Positions 25,751 through 34,324 of a stretch of 64,000 bases of DNA are shown piece by piece. Within the stretch, counting starts at the first letter, position 1, and every line of letters begins with the position of its first letter. Made by a program: the position numbers and the translations under genes. Under the pieces are notes generated by a model that was not told the DNA's origin, ran no database searches, and worked only from the letters and a program-made list of their open reading frames with translations. This DNA comes from JAFGUB01 sp050305515. Its GTDB lineage: Bacteria > Campylobacterota > Campylobacteria > Campylobacterales > Sulfurimonadaceae. The DNA lies in the NCBI GenBank assembly GCA_050305515.1, contig JBNLFL010000015.1, positions 1 through 64,000 on the forward strand, given 5' to 3'.

Positions 25751-25990
25751 TTAATCGACGCTTAATTCACTTTTGAGAGCCGCAACGCTTTTTTCGCCAA
25801 GACCTTTGACCTGTGTCAGTTCATCGACACTTGTAAAAGAGCCGTGTGTTTTGCGATATTCAATAATCGCCTCGGCTTTTTTCTCGCCAATACCTTTAGC
25901 CTGCATCAGCTCCTCTTTTGAAGCCGTATTGATATTGATGGCAGCCATCAGCGAGAACACCAGTGCCATGACAAAAAACAGAATCTTCAT
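25751..25990 (-). CDS. comEA: ComEA-like helix-hairpin-helix DNA-binding protein
   Basis: This 79-residue protein has a signal peptide or membrane anchor (ILFFVMALVFSLMAA) and two helix-hairpin-helix motifs: LMQAKGIGEKKAEAIIEYR and LTQVKGLGEKSVAALK. NINTASKEEL is the usual ComEA start. ComEA binds incoming DNA in the periplasm during natural transformation. Start ATG 25988-25990 follows GAAGGT. The next gene upstream is an exported DNA ligase, and the pair suggests handling of DNA outside the cytoplasm. Confidence 0.85.
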   Translation of the reverse strand: MKILFFVMALVFSLMAAININTASKEELMQAKGIGEKKAEAIIEYRKTHGSFTSVDELTQVKGLGEKSVAALKSELSVD

Positions 25991-26074
25991 AAAATAACCT
26001 TCTACGTTGGAATAGGTTAGAATCATACGGTAGAAAATATTAATGAGCGTAAATGAGACCAGATAACAGGGAGA

Positions 26075-26902
26075 TTATTCAGTCTGATTGTGGCGAGTTC
26101 TCATAAAAACGGGGAAACGCGGTTTGCCGTTTGCAGTAAGCCCGTAGTATTTATATGTAATGAGAGTGCCGATTTTTGGCGGATGTTCTCTCTGGGCATC
26201 GTTTAATCCGCTGCCGATGCGTAACGAAATATTGTCGTCTGTCCTACAGAGTAACGCGCCTGTCATGCCGGCATATTTTCCCTGTCCCGGAGTGTAACCC
26301 GTAATGACACATTCAGCATCCTGATATGATTTGACTTTGAGTGCCGTCGCACTACGTCCGCTTTGATATGGCAGGGTCGGATCACGTACAACAACGCCTT
26401 CTCCGTTTTTATCTTCAATCTCTTTTAAAAAAGCATGCAGGGCTTCCGGGGAAGCAACAGCTTTCTGGCTGATAATTCGAAGTGTTGTATGCGGATGCCG
26501 GGCAAGATAATCCTGAAGTTTGTTCAGACGTTCCGTCAGATTACCTTCAGCGTTGGGAAGTTCAAAAATATTATAGGTTAATGTCCGCCATTCGTCATGC
26601 GGAGTCGTCTGCCTGGTAATGGAAGTGATTTTTTCAAAAGCACCCCGTTCACTCCAGAGTTCGCCGTCGAGTTCAAAAGGCGGGAAATCCTTCACGAAGG
26701 ATTGCGGTGCAGCAAAAATGTTGCCCGAACGTGATCGTAGAAGCCTGCCATCCCAATAGGCACGCACCCCGTCAAGTTTTTCGCTCATGACCCATCCGGT
26801 GACGTTGATATCATCATGATAGGTCTGTAACAGTAGCAGTGATGGCGGGTTTGACCAGAGTGGCAGCGCCAACAAGAGGGAAGGTAGAAGGTGTAGTTTC
26901 AT
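26075..26902 (-). CDS. Minimal ATP-dependent DNA ligase with signal peptide (LigE-like)
   Basis: This 275-residue protein begins with a signal peptide (LLPSLLLALPLWS). The ligase core follows: EKLDGVRAYW with catalytic Lys42, FELDGELW, GEGVVVRD and ALKVKSYQDAEC, then an OB domain (TGYTPGQGKYAGMTGALL). It lacks any extra domain. Lig E enzymes of this size and leader are thought to seal nicks in extracellular or periplasmic DNA, including during competence. Position next to comEA supports that. Confidence 0.88.
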   Translation of the reverse strand: MKLHLLPSLLLALPLWSNPPSLLLLQTYHDDINVTGWVMSEKLDGVRAYWDGRLLRSRSGNIFAAPQSFVKDFPPFELDGELWSERGAFEKITSITRQTTPHDEWRTLTYNIFELPNAEGNLTERLNKLQDYLARHPHTTLRIISQKAVASPEALHAFLKEIEDKNGEGVVVRDPTLPYQSGRSATALKVKSYQDAECVITGYTPGQGKYAGMTGALLCRTDDNISLRIGSGLNDAQREHPPKIGTLITYKYYGLTANGKPRFPVFMRTRHNQTE

Positions 26903-26978
26903 ATTTATAAATCAATTGTGTTAAATTATGAAGTATTGTAGCGTAGAATGCTCCCGAATAGCCTAAAGTGAATCTTTG

Positions 26979-26984
26979 TATAAT
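26979..26984 (+). promoter_or_regulatory. Probable -10 box for nfo
   Basis: TATAAT lies 26 bases upstream of the nfo ATG, in the 108-base gap between the divergent ligase and nfo genes. The AAGGAG ribosome site follows. Confidence 0.5.
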
Positions 26985-27010
26985 GGTGGCGAATATGACA
27001 AAGGAGCCTT

Positions 27011-27862
27011 ATGAGCAAATTCGTGGGAGCACACACATCGGCTTCGGGCGGTGTTTTTAATGCGGTGTCCAATGCCGTCAATATTGGAGCCAAAGCCTTT
27101 GCAGTGTTTACGAAAAATCAGCGTCAATGGAATGCGAAACCGCTGGATAGCGAAACGATAGAGAGATTTAAAAAAGCGATGGAAGAGAGCGGTATCCTGC
27201 CACGGCATGTATTGCCGCATGACTCGTATTTGATTAATCTCGGACATCCTGAGGTTGAAAAACGGCAAAAGTCGCTTGATGCTTTTATTGACGAAGTCCA
27301 GCGTTGTGAACAGCTGGGACTGGAGTGTCTGAATTTTCATCCCGGATCGCATCTGAAGCAGATGAGCGAAGAGGCGTGTCTCGATCTGATTGCCGAAAAT
27401 ATGAATCGCACCCTTGATGTTACCAAAGGTGTCACATTGGTTTTGGAAAATACGGCAGGCCAGGGGAGCAATCTGGGATGGCGTTTTGAGCACCTCGCTC
27501 ACATCATTGCGGGTGTGGAAGACAAGTCACGCGTAGGGGTTTGCATTGACACCTGCCATATGTTCACGGCAGGGTATGATATTCGCACGAGAGAAGCTTA
27601 TGATATCTCTATGGCACAATTTGGTAACATAGTGGGATTTGAATATCTCAGGGGAATGCATCTGAACGATTCCAAACCTGCTCTGGGCTCGCATGTCGAC
27701 CGGCATGAGAGTATCGGCAAGGGAAAAATCGGGCTGGATGCATTTCGTTTCATTATGAACGATTCGCGTATGGATGACATCCCCTTGATATTGGAGACGA
27801 TAGACGAGAGTATCTGGGATCAGGAGATCGCGCTGCTCTATTCACTACAGGAGAATGAATAA
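27011..27862 (+). CDS. nfo: Endonuclease IV (AP endonuclease)
   Basis: This 283-residue TIM-barrel enzyme cleaves abasic sites in base-excision repair. The zinc ligands lie in VGAHTSASGG, CLNFHPGSH, LVLENTAGQG, CIDTCHMFTAGYD, HLNDSKPALGSHVDRH and LILET. Start ATG 27011 follows AAGGAG. It shares TAATG with the next gene, so it is translated together with the fadL-like porin although no functional link is known. Confidence 0.95.
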   Translation: MSKFVGAHTSASGGVFNAVSNAVNIGAKAFAVFTKNQRQWNAKPLDSETIERFKKAMEESGILPRHVLPHDSYLINLGHPEVEKRQKSLDAFIDEVQRCEQLGLECLNFHPGSHLKQMSEEACLDLIAENMNRTLDVTKGVTLVLENTAGQGSNLGWRFEHLAHIIAGVEDKSRVGVCIDTCHMFTAGYDIRTREAYDISMAQFGNIVGFEYLRGMHLNDSKPALGSHVDRHESIGKGKIGLDAFRFIMNDSRMDDIPLILETIDESIWDQEIALLYSLQENE

Positions 27863-29073
27863 TGAAAAAACTGGCTCTTATCTCGCTGGCGGCTTCGGCA
27901 ACGCTTTTTGCTGGCGGTTATAAAATCCCGGAAACCTCGTTGAATGCCATGGCGCTTTCTGCAGCCTATGTGGCCAATGCCCATGGCGCGGATGCATCGT
28001 ATTACAACCCGGCGAACATGGCGTTTGAAAACACTCATGCCATGGAAATCGATGCAACTTATATCGGACTTGGCGCGATTGATTATGACGGTTCCGTCGG
28101 AAGCTCGGATATGACCGCAAGCTCAAAGTCAGAAACGTTTCTGGTACCTTCTTTGCATTATATCTCTCCAAAACTGGGGGATTTTACACTGGGGCTGAGC
28201 ATCGTCGTTCCCGGCGGCCTCTCCAAACGCTGGGATGATCAGCCGGCACGCACCTATGCCAGAGAGTTTACCCTTCAGGTGGTCGAAGTCAATCCGACGT
28301 TTGCGTATAAAATCAATGATACCGTTGCCATTGGGGGCGGACTCCGTGTGCTGCACAGCAGCGGTATCGTCCAGAGCCAGTCGACAGCTTCGCGCGACCT
28401 CACCGGTGATTCGATCGATTTCGGGTACAACCTCGCGCTGAGTTACAAACCGACTCCCGCAGTGAGTGTTGCGGCGACCTACCGCTCCAACGTCGACCTG
28501 ACGGAAGTGGGAACGGCAAAACTCTATTTTCCGGACAACGCGGATTACGGCGGCACGAAGCTCTTTGACGGTGATGCCGAAGTAGCCGTTCCGTTACCTG
28601 CGGTACTCTCTCTGGCTGCCGCGTATACGTTTGAAAATCGTACGACGGTGGAGTTTGTTTATGAACGTGCTTTCTGGTCTGCCTATAAAGAGCTTGATTT
28701 TGATTATGAAACTTCCATCGGCGTGTTGACACCCACTTTTGACGATCCAATTGAAAAAGAGTGGAAAGACAGCAATACTTTTCGTATCGGGGTGACACAG
28801 CAGTATGAACAGTGGACGGCGATGGCGGGCGTGGCATACGATGAAACGCCGGTACCGGAAAAAACGCTGAACTTTGAACTGCCTGATTCAAATGCCTGGA
28901 TCGTGTCCATGGGGGGACGGTATCAGGTAGATGCGAACTGGAACGTCGGTCTGGCCGGTTTGATTGATATGAAATCGGATCGTTCCGTTTCCAACAATAA
29001 TAATGGAATTGACGGTGAGTTCACGAATGCACGTGCTTATCTGATCACGTTGGGTGTCGAGTACACATTCTAA
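27862..29073 (+). CDS. fadL: Outer-membrane fatty acid transporter, FadL/OmpP1 family
   Basis: This 403-residue protein has a signal peptide (LALISLAASATLFAGG) and the FadL N-terminal plug motif GYKIPETSLNAMALSAAYVA with GADASYYNPANMAF. Alternating beta strands follow, and it ends with YLITLGVEYTF, a terminal Phe typical of outer-membrane barrels. It would bring long-chain fatty acids or hydrophobic compounds through the outer membrane. It is coupled by TAATG to an acyl-CoA ligase, the expected partner that traps the fatty acid. Confidence 0.92.
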   Translation: MKKLALISLAASATLFAGGYKIPETSLNAMALSAAYVANAHGADASYYNPANMAFENTHAMEIDATYIGLGAIDYDGSVGSSDMTASSKSETFLVPSLHYISPKLGDFTLGLSIVVPGGLSKRWDDQPARTYAREFTLQVVEVNPTFAYKINDTVAIGGGLRVLHSSGIVQSQSTASRDLTGDSIDFGYNLALSYKPTPAVSVAATYRSNVDLTEVGTAKLYFPDNADYGGTKLFDGDAEVAVPLPAVLSLAAAYTFENRTTVEFVYERAFWSAYKELDFDYETSIGVLTPTFDDPIEKEWKDSNTFRIGVTQQYEQWTAMAGVAYDETPVPEKTLNFELPDSNAWIVSMGGRYQVDANWNVGLAGLIDMKSDRSVSNNNNGIDGEFTNARAYLITLGVEYTF

Positions 29074-30641
29074 TGGTACAGCACTACCCTTATCAGAATT
29101 TCTATGCGATGATCGCTTCGAATGCGGTGACGCATCCGAATGATACGGTCATTTTTGTTGATGACAAAAAAGTTACGCATGCCCAGTTTCTGAAAAAAGT
29201 CGACGCTTTCGCCCGTTTTCTCGAAATTTCCGGTGTTCATGAAGATGACCGCGTCGCCGTTATTGCCCCCAACAGCGAAGAGTTCGCCATTGCAGTTTTT
29301 GCCGCAACCAAAATCGGTGCCGTTGCGGTGCCCATCAATTCACTGCTTAAAGAGAGTGAATACGTCTACATTCTAAATGACTGTGAAGCGAAAGTGCTTA
29401 TTACCTCTATCAAGATGGCGAAAGAGACCAAAGCCTTACATGTAATGACGAAAATACAGCGAACGGTATGGATCGATGAAGCTCCGATTGTCGATCAGCA
29501 CCATGTTGTTTTTGATGAGGTCAGCGGTATCCGCCCCCATGCAGAAGAGAAAGTCGCGGCACGGAAACTGGATGATCTTGCGGTTATTTTCTACACCTCG
29601 GGAACTACAGGCAATCCCAAAGGGGCGATGATCAGCTATCGCAATATCTTCTCCAATCTGGCGGCGGCAATGGAGCTCTTCTCCATTACGCCGAGGGACC
29701 GTTTTATTGTTTATCTGCCGATGTTTCATGCTTTTACGTTCTCCATCATGGTGATGCTGCCCTTTTATGCCAAGGCATCGTTCATCATCATTCGCTCCAT
29801 TTTGCCCTTTAGTAATATCATCAAGCAGACGCTGCTCAAACGTGTCACCATCTTTCTGGGCGTTCCGGATATTTACAATGCGCTTATCCGCGCGAAACTG
29901 CCGTGGTATTTCCTCTGGTTTAACAGCATCCGGGCATTCATCTCCGGTGCTTCGGCACTGAGTGAAGACACGCTGGCTAAATTCAATCAGGTTTTCAGGC
30001 GTGCGAAAATGCTTGAAGGATATGGTCTGAGCGAATGTTCGCCTGCGGTCTGTATCAACCCGCTTGATTGGCAAAAGACCCTTTCGGTCGGTCGTGCATT
30101 GCCGGGTTACGAGGTCAAAATTGTCGATGACGAAATTGTGGAAGTGCCGCGTGGACAGGTTGGCGAGATCATCGTCAAGGGTGATTGTGTTATGATGGGG
30201 TATCTTGGCAATCCCGAAGCGACTGCCGACACGATCATCAACGGATGGCTGCGTACCGGAGACCTTGGCAAGATGGATGAGGATGATTATATTTACATCG
30301 TCGACCGTATGAAAGATCTCATCATCTCCAAAGGGATCAATATCTATCCGCGTCAGATCGAAGAGGAACTGCTGAAACTGCCTTACATTAAATCGGCCGC
30401 TGTTATCGGCATCAAGGACCCGCACAGCGGTGAAGTTCCGCTTGCTTTTGTCGAGCTTGAGGACGATGCAGACAGCGCATCCGTGAACGCTTCGGTCATC
30501 AAATCCGCACTTAAGGCGCATCTGGCAAACTTCAAGCTGCCAAAACATGTCCATATCGTTGAAGAGTTGCCGAAAAATGCAACAGGAAAAATACTCAAGC
30601 GTGTGCTCAAAGAGCGTTACGCTGAGCAAGGAGAGGTGTGA
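29073..30641 (+). CDS. fadD: Long-chain-fatty-acid--CoA ligase (AMP-binding)
   Basis: This 522-residue adenylating enzyme has the P-loop-like YTSGTTGNPKGAM near residue 177, YGLSECSP, GWLRTGDLGKMDEDDYI and the C-terminal PKNATGKILKR with the catalytic Lys. It activates fatty acids as CoA esters. Coupling to the fadL-like gene suggests uptake followed by activation, for membrane lipid rather than energy, since no beta-oxidation genes are seen nearby. One TTACATGTAA copy is read as ALHVMT. Confidence 0.9.
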   Translation: MVQHYPYQNFYAMIASNAVTHPNDTVIFVDDKKVTHAQFLKKVDAFARFLEISGVHEDDRVAVIAPNSEEFAIAVFAATKIGAVAVPINSLLKESEYVYILNDCEAKVLITSIKMAKETKALHVMTKIQRTVWIDEAPIVDQHHVVFDEVSGIRPHAEEKVAARKLDDLAVIFYTSGTTGNPKGAMISYRNIFSNLAAAMELFSITPRDRFIVYLPMFHAFTFSIMVMLPFYAKASFIIIRSILPFSNIIKQTLLKRVTIFLGVPDIYNALIRAKLPWYFLWFNSIRAFISGASALSEDTLAKFNQVFRRAKMLEGYGLSECSPAVCINPLDWQKTLSVGRALPGYEVKIVDDEIVEVPRGQVGEIIVKGDCVMMGYLGNPEATADTIINGWLRTGDLGKMDEDDYIYIVDRMKDLIISKGINIYPRQIEEELLKLPYIKSAAVIGIKDPHSGEVPLAFVELEDDADSASVNASVIKSALKAHLANFKLPKHVHIVEELPKNATGKILKRVLKERYAEQGEV

Positions 30642-32374
30642 AGCCACTGATTGATTTTATTGAAAACCGCGATGTTGAGCAGACGCAGATATTTCCCCAT
30701 CTGAAATGCTCCAGAGAGGCTGCGGTTGTGCTGCAGCGCCTTACCCGGAAATATATCGGCGGACAGGAAGACATGCTTGTCGTAGAACTGCTTCAGGATA
30801 TTTTCGGTGTTGAAAACTATGAATATGTCAATCATCTCCATTCGGTACGTCTGCTGCTGGAGTTGGGATGGATTACCCAGCACGCCTTTACCACACCTAA
30901 AGTCAGCGAGATCACACTGCTTGAGCTGCTTGGCAGTGCCGTAGCCCTGACACACTCTTTTTTAAAGCTGCTTGAAGAGGGAACCCTTGAACTCATTCTT
31001 CCCGAGATCAAGCCTTATGCCGATCATCTGGAGTATCTGCAGGACCAGTTTTTTCGTATTGAACTCTATCAGAAGATGAGCGCAATCCGCCATAATGTGC
31101 ATGAACACTCACTGGGGATTGACCGTATTTTAAGCAAGCTCAAGATTTTGGAGCAGCGCATCAACGAACGTATCGAGCAGACGCCGCAGGATGTGATGCT
31201 GGACCGTTTTTTCAAACAGAAAAAACTGGATGAAAAAGAGCAGATCATTTTTCTTGCGCTGCTCAAGGAGGAGTACTCCGCAGCCGATGCCAATCTTCGG
31301 GAGATGAACGCGCTGATCGATCTGATCAGTATCGATGAGTATGAACGCATTAAAAACCGTTCCCTGCTTGAAGACGGAGCCCGCCTGATCGGCGAAGAGA
31401 TCATCGATTATGAAGAGATGCTCAACCCCTTTGGCGGGATCACCCGGGCGTTTTATATCGTCGATGAGGTCCTTCAGAAAATCATGCATCCGCAGAAAAA
31501 GAAAAAAGTCCGCCGCCTCAAGCTCGATATGCTTATCAAGGAACAGGACATTTTTGAATTGATTGAGCCCAACACATCGCTTGATGACGTGGTTCTTAAT
31601 CCGAGTACGCGCCAGACTCTTGAGACGATGATGCGTCAACTGGACAAGGAAGTGGTTGGACGGCTTCACGAGTGGGGCATCAAAGACAAAAAAAAGGGTC
31701 TGGATGCCCGTATTATTTTTTACGGTCACCCCGGCACGGGCAAGACAATGACAGCGTATTCGCTGGCCAAATCGCTGCGCCGTCAGGTACTCAGTTTCGA
31801 CTGTTCGAAGATCCTTTCGATGTATGTGGGCGAGAGCGAAAAAAATGTGCGCAAGATATTTGACACCTACAGGGATCTGACCAACAAGACAAAAACCGAG
31901 CCGATTCTTTTTCTGGATGAAGCCGACCAGTTTCTGGGATCGCGTTCAAGCGGTATCAACTCCAGCGCCGACCAGATGCACAACCAGATGCAAAACATTT
32001 TTCTCGAGCAGATCGAGAAGTTTGACGGGGTTTTGATTGCGACGACGAATCTGCTTGAAAATATTGATACGGCCTTTTCCCGCCGCTTCAACTACAAGAT
32101 CGAGTTTAAAAAACCCAACAAGGCGCAGCGTCGCCGTTTGTGGGAACTGATGCTTCCCAAACATGCGCAGTTCGAAGAAGCTTTCAGTATTGACGAGCTG
32201 AGCAGCTATCAGCTTACCGGCGGTCAGATCAATCTGATTGTCAAGAATACCGCCTATAACGTCGCGGTCCGTGATGAACCGCTTTTCATGCTTCAGGATT
32301 TCATTGATGAGATCGAAAAAGAGAAGTCCGGAAGCTTTGACCGCGACAAGGCTATGGGCTTTCTTGCCAAATAA
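30638..32374 (+). CDS. AAA-family ATPase with a long helical N-terminal region
   Basis: This 578-residue protein has about 340 N-terminal residues, mostly helical and without a known motif. An AAA domain follows: Walker A GHPGTGKT near residue 363, the pore segment LSMYVGESEKN, Walker B ILFLDEAD near residue 422 and an arginine finger in AFSRRFNYKIEF. The layout resembles AAA proteins that remodel or unfold protein partners. The GTG start overlaps the fadD stop (GTGA), so it belongs to the nfo-fadL-fadD transcript. The substrate and any link to fatty acid use are unknown. Confidence 0.85.
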   Translation: MKPLIDFIENRDVEQTQIFPHLKCSREAAVVLQRLTRKYIGGQEDMLVVELLQDIFGVENYEYVNHLHSVRLLLELGWITQHAFTTPKVSEITLLELLGSAVALTHSFLKLLEEGTLELILPEIKPYADHLEYLQDQFFRIELYQKMSAIRHNVHEHSLGIDRILSKLKILEQRINERIEQTPQDVMLDRFFKQKKLDEKEQIIFLALLKEEYSAADANLREMNALIDLISIDEYERIKNRSLLEDGARLIGEEIIDYEEMLNPFGGITRAFYIVDEVLQKIMHPQKKKKVRRLKLDMLIKEQDIFELIEPNTSLDDVVLNPSTRQTLETMMRQLDKEVVGRLHEWGIKDKKKGLDARIIFYGHPGTGKTMTAYSLAKSLRRQVLSFDCSKILSMYVGESEKNVRKIFDTYRDLTNKTKTEPILFLDEADQFLGSRSSGINSSADQMHNQMQNIFLEQIEKFDGVLIATTNLLENIDTAFSRRFNYKIEFKKPNKAQRRRLWELMLPKHAQFEEAFSIDELSSYQLTGGQINLIVKNTAYNVAVRDEPLFMLQDFIDEIEKEKSGSFDRDKAMGFLAK

Positions 32375-32379
32375 AAAAG

Positions 32380-32407
32380 GTTACATGTAAGGATCCTTAC
32401 ATGTAAC
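32380..32407. repeat. Paired TTACATGTAA palindromes forming a 28-bp perfect inverted repeat
   Basis: Two exact copies, at 32381-32390 and 32397-32406, are separated by GGATCC and extended by one base each side, so the whole 28 bp is self-complementary. It begins six bases after the ATPase stop. As RNA it would fold into a 14-bp stem, so it may terminate or stabilise the upstream transcript, but no T-run follows. Confidence 0.85.
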
Positions 32408-32629
32408 GTCCCGAAGCAGTGTTACTTACTTTCCCAAACATGCAAGATTCATGCCAGTTTATTGTTGCGTTCGGTGACAGCAAAAGAAGATTTTTTTATC
32501 CAAACGACTTCATTTAAAGCTCTTTTTGATATAGTGCACCAACTGTTTTTGTATAGAAACGAGACGTCTGCATATCGTGCCTGAAAAGCCTGATATGTCG
32601 GCGTGAACCACTACAGGAAGGTAGGAAGT
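32408..32629. other. Non-coding region upstream of the nuo operon
   Basis: About 220 bases hold no credible gene. TATAGT at 32530-32535 is a candidate -10 box for the operon, about 95 bases before nuoA, and the downstream leader contains GAAGGTAGGAAG just before the start. I see no clear operator or riboswitch. Confidence 0.4.
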
Positions 32630-33019
32630 ATGGATCACATGAATGTTGCCAACCCCTATTTTGGGGTATTTGTCCTCTTTGTTCTGACCTTTGGGGCATT
32701 TTATGCCACCACAGTGATCGCACGACTGGCCAGTCGCGCGATGGCAGCCAAAGATACCGAGAAGCTGAAGCTGACCGTCTATGAATGCGGACCCGAGGTT
32801 ACCAAACAACCCAACCGTATTTCACCGCAGTTCTATCTTTTCGCACTGCTGTTTCTGCTCTTTGATGTCGAGATTGTCTTCATGTTCCCGTGGGCGATTG
32901 ATTTCAAACTGCTCGGCTGGTTCGGATTCGCGGAGATGCTGCTGTTTATTCTGCTGCTGGCAATCGGATTCATTTATGCATGGAAGAAAGGAGCGCTTGA
33001 ATGGCACAACATCAAGTAA
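32630..33019 (+). CDS. nuoA: NADH-quinone oxidoreductase subunit A
   Basis: This 129-residue protein has three membrane segments and the family motif KLTVYECGPEV, followed by FALLFLLFDVEIVFMFPWA. NuoA lies at the junction of membrane and peripheral arms of complex I. Start ATG 32630 follows AGGAAGG; an ATG three codons later is possible. The end overlaps nuoB by 19 bases. First gene of the operon. Confidence 0.93.
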   Translation: MDHMNVANPYFGVFVLFVLTFGAFYATTVIARLASRAMAAKDTEKLKLTVYECGPEVTKQPNRISPQFYLFALLFLLFDVEIVFMFPWAIDFKLLGWFGFAEMLLFILLLAIGFIYAWKKGALEWHNIK

Positions 33020-33510
33020 ACTATCTCAAAGACGGTGGCCTTCCGGTCGCCTTGACGTCAATCGACAAAGTGGTCAACTGGGGCCGTTCAAATTCCCTTT
33101 GGGCACTCACTTACGGGCTGGCGTGCTGCGGTATCGAAATGATGGCCTCGGGTGCATCGCGTTATGACTTCGACCGTTTCGGTACGATTTTCCGTGCATC
33201 ACCACGTCAGGCCGATGTGATGATCGTTGCGGGTACGCTGACAAAAAAACATGCCGAATTCATCCGCCGTCTTTATGATCAGATGACGGAGCCCAAATGG
33301 GTTGTCTCCATGGGTTCGTGCGCCAATACCGGCGGGATGTTCAATACCTACGCTACGGTTCAGGGTGTTGACCGTGTTATTCCGGTGGATCTCTACCTTC
33401 CGGGCTGTGCGCCGCGACCCGAATCGCTTCAGTATGCCGTGATGCTTTTGCAGAAAAAGATTCGCGCCGAGAAAGCGATCAAAGCACAAAAACCAAAAAG
33501 GTTGATGTAA
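33001..33510 (+). CDS. nuoB: NADH-quinone oxidoreductase subunit B
   Basis: This 169-residue subunit carries cluster N2, the last iron-sulfur centre before quinone. The four ligands are seen at C42 and C43 (GLACCGIEMM), C107 (GSCANTGG) and C136 (PGCAPRPE). The basic C-terminus is normal. It shares TAATG with nuoC. Confidence 0.95.
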   Translation: MAQHQVNYLKDGGLPVALTSIDKVVNWGRSNSLWALTYGLACCGIEMMASGASRYDFDRFGTIFRASPRQADVMIVAGTLTKKHAEFIRRLYDQMTEPKWVVSMGSCANTGGMFNTYATVQGVDRVIPVDLYLPGCAPRPESLQYAVMLLQKKIRAEKAIKAQKPKRLM

Positions 33511-34316
33511 TGAGAGCCTATACGCCAAAAGACAACGTTCAGAAAAAATCCTACTATACCGACCGCTACTGGGTTGCGCCGCAGGTTCCCAAAAGTGACG
33601 TCGCCGATGATGCCGTCTTCGCAGCGGACCATGCCGCCATCAATGCGCACTTCGATATTATCGACGATTACATCCAGCGCGGCCAGATGGTTATCCATAT
33701 CGATCCCAAAGACAACTACGGCGTTATCGAACTGCTGCGCGACCACTGCGGTTACACGCAGCTGAGCGAACTCAGCGCCATCGACTGGATTGCAGAGCGC
33801 GGCGGTTTTGAAGTGTTTTATCAGATGCTCAGTATGACCAAGCGAAAACGCATCCGTGTCAAATGTTTCATCAAGGAAAACGAAGCGATCAACAGTGTTG
33901 AAAAGCTTTTCCGCTCCGCTGACTGGTCCGAGCGTGAGATGTACGATATGTTCGGTATCAAGATCAACAACCATCCTTACATGAAACGTATTCTGATGCC
34001 GGATGACTGGGAAGGCTATCCGCTTCGCAAAACCTATCCGCTTCAGGGCGACGAGTTCGCGGCATGGTATGAAGTGGACAAAATCTTTGGAAAAGAGGCT
34101 CGTGATGTCATCGGGCCAGAAATTCGTGATACGGCGCGCGTTGACCGTTACGATACCGAGCGCTTCGCACGCCTGGGGCATGAAGTGCCAAAAGGTAGCG
34201 AATTCAATCCTGAACAGCCTGCCACACCGCTCGCCTATCAGGAAGAGGGCGGTGTCTTCCTCATCGAAGGCTTCGATGAGAACAAATCCCAGATCATTTC
34301 TGATCGTAAACGCTAG
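33510..34316 (+). CDS. nuoC: NADH-quinone oxidoreductase subunit C (30 kDa)
   Basis: This 268-residue protein has the 30-kDa signature ERE-MYDMFGIKINNHPY-KRILMPDDWEGYPLRK in its middle third. It belongs to the quinone-binding module with NuoB and NuoD and is not fused to NuoD here. The N-terminal 45 residues and the C-terminal tail of about 60 residues extend beyond many bacterial NuoC proteins. Confidence 0.92.
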   Translation: MRAYTPKDNVQKKSYYTDRYWVAPQVPKSDVADDAVFAADHAAINAHFDIIDDYIQRGQMVIHIDPKDNYGVIELLRDHCGYTQLSELSAIDWIAERGGFEVFYQMLSMTKRKRIRVKCFIKENEAINSVEKLFRSADWSEREMYDMFGIKINNHPYMKRILMPDDWEGYPLRKTYPLQGDEFAAWYEVDKIFGKEARDVIGPEIRDTARVDRYDTERFARLGHEVPKGSEFNPEQPATPLAYQEEGGVFLIEGFDENKSQIISDRKR

Positions 34317-34324
34317 GAGGACGC

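Noticed and set aside
29436..30647. Long antisense frame over the acyl-CoA ligase
   Set aside because: The plus-strand protein has all family motifs; the antisense frame is a by-product of codon usage.
32380..32407. Classical Rho-independent terminator
   Set aside because: The stem is perfect but AT-rich and not followed by a T-run, so it is listed as a repeat rather than as a terminator.
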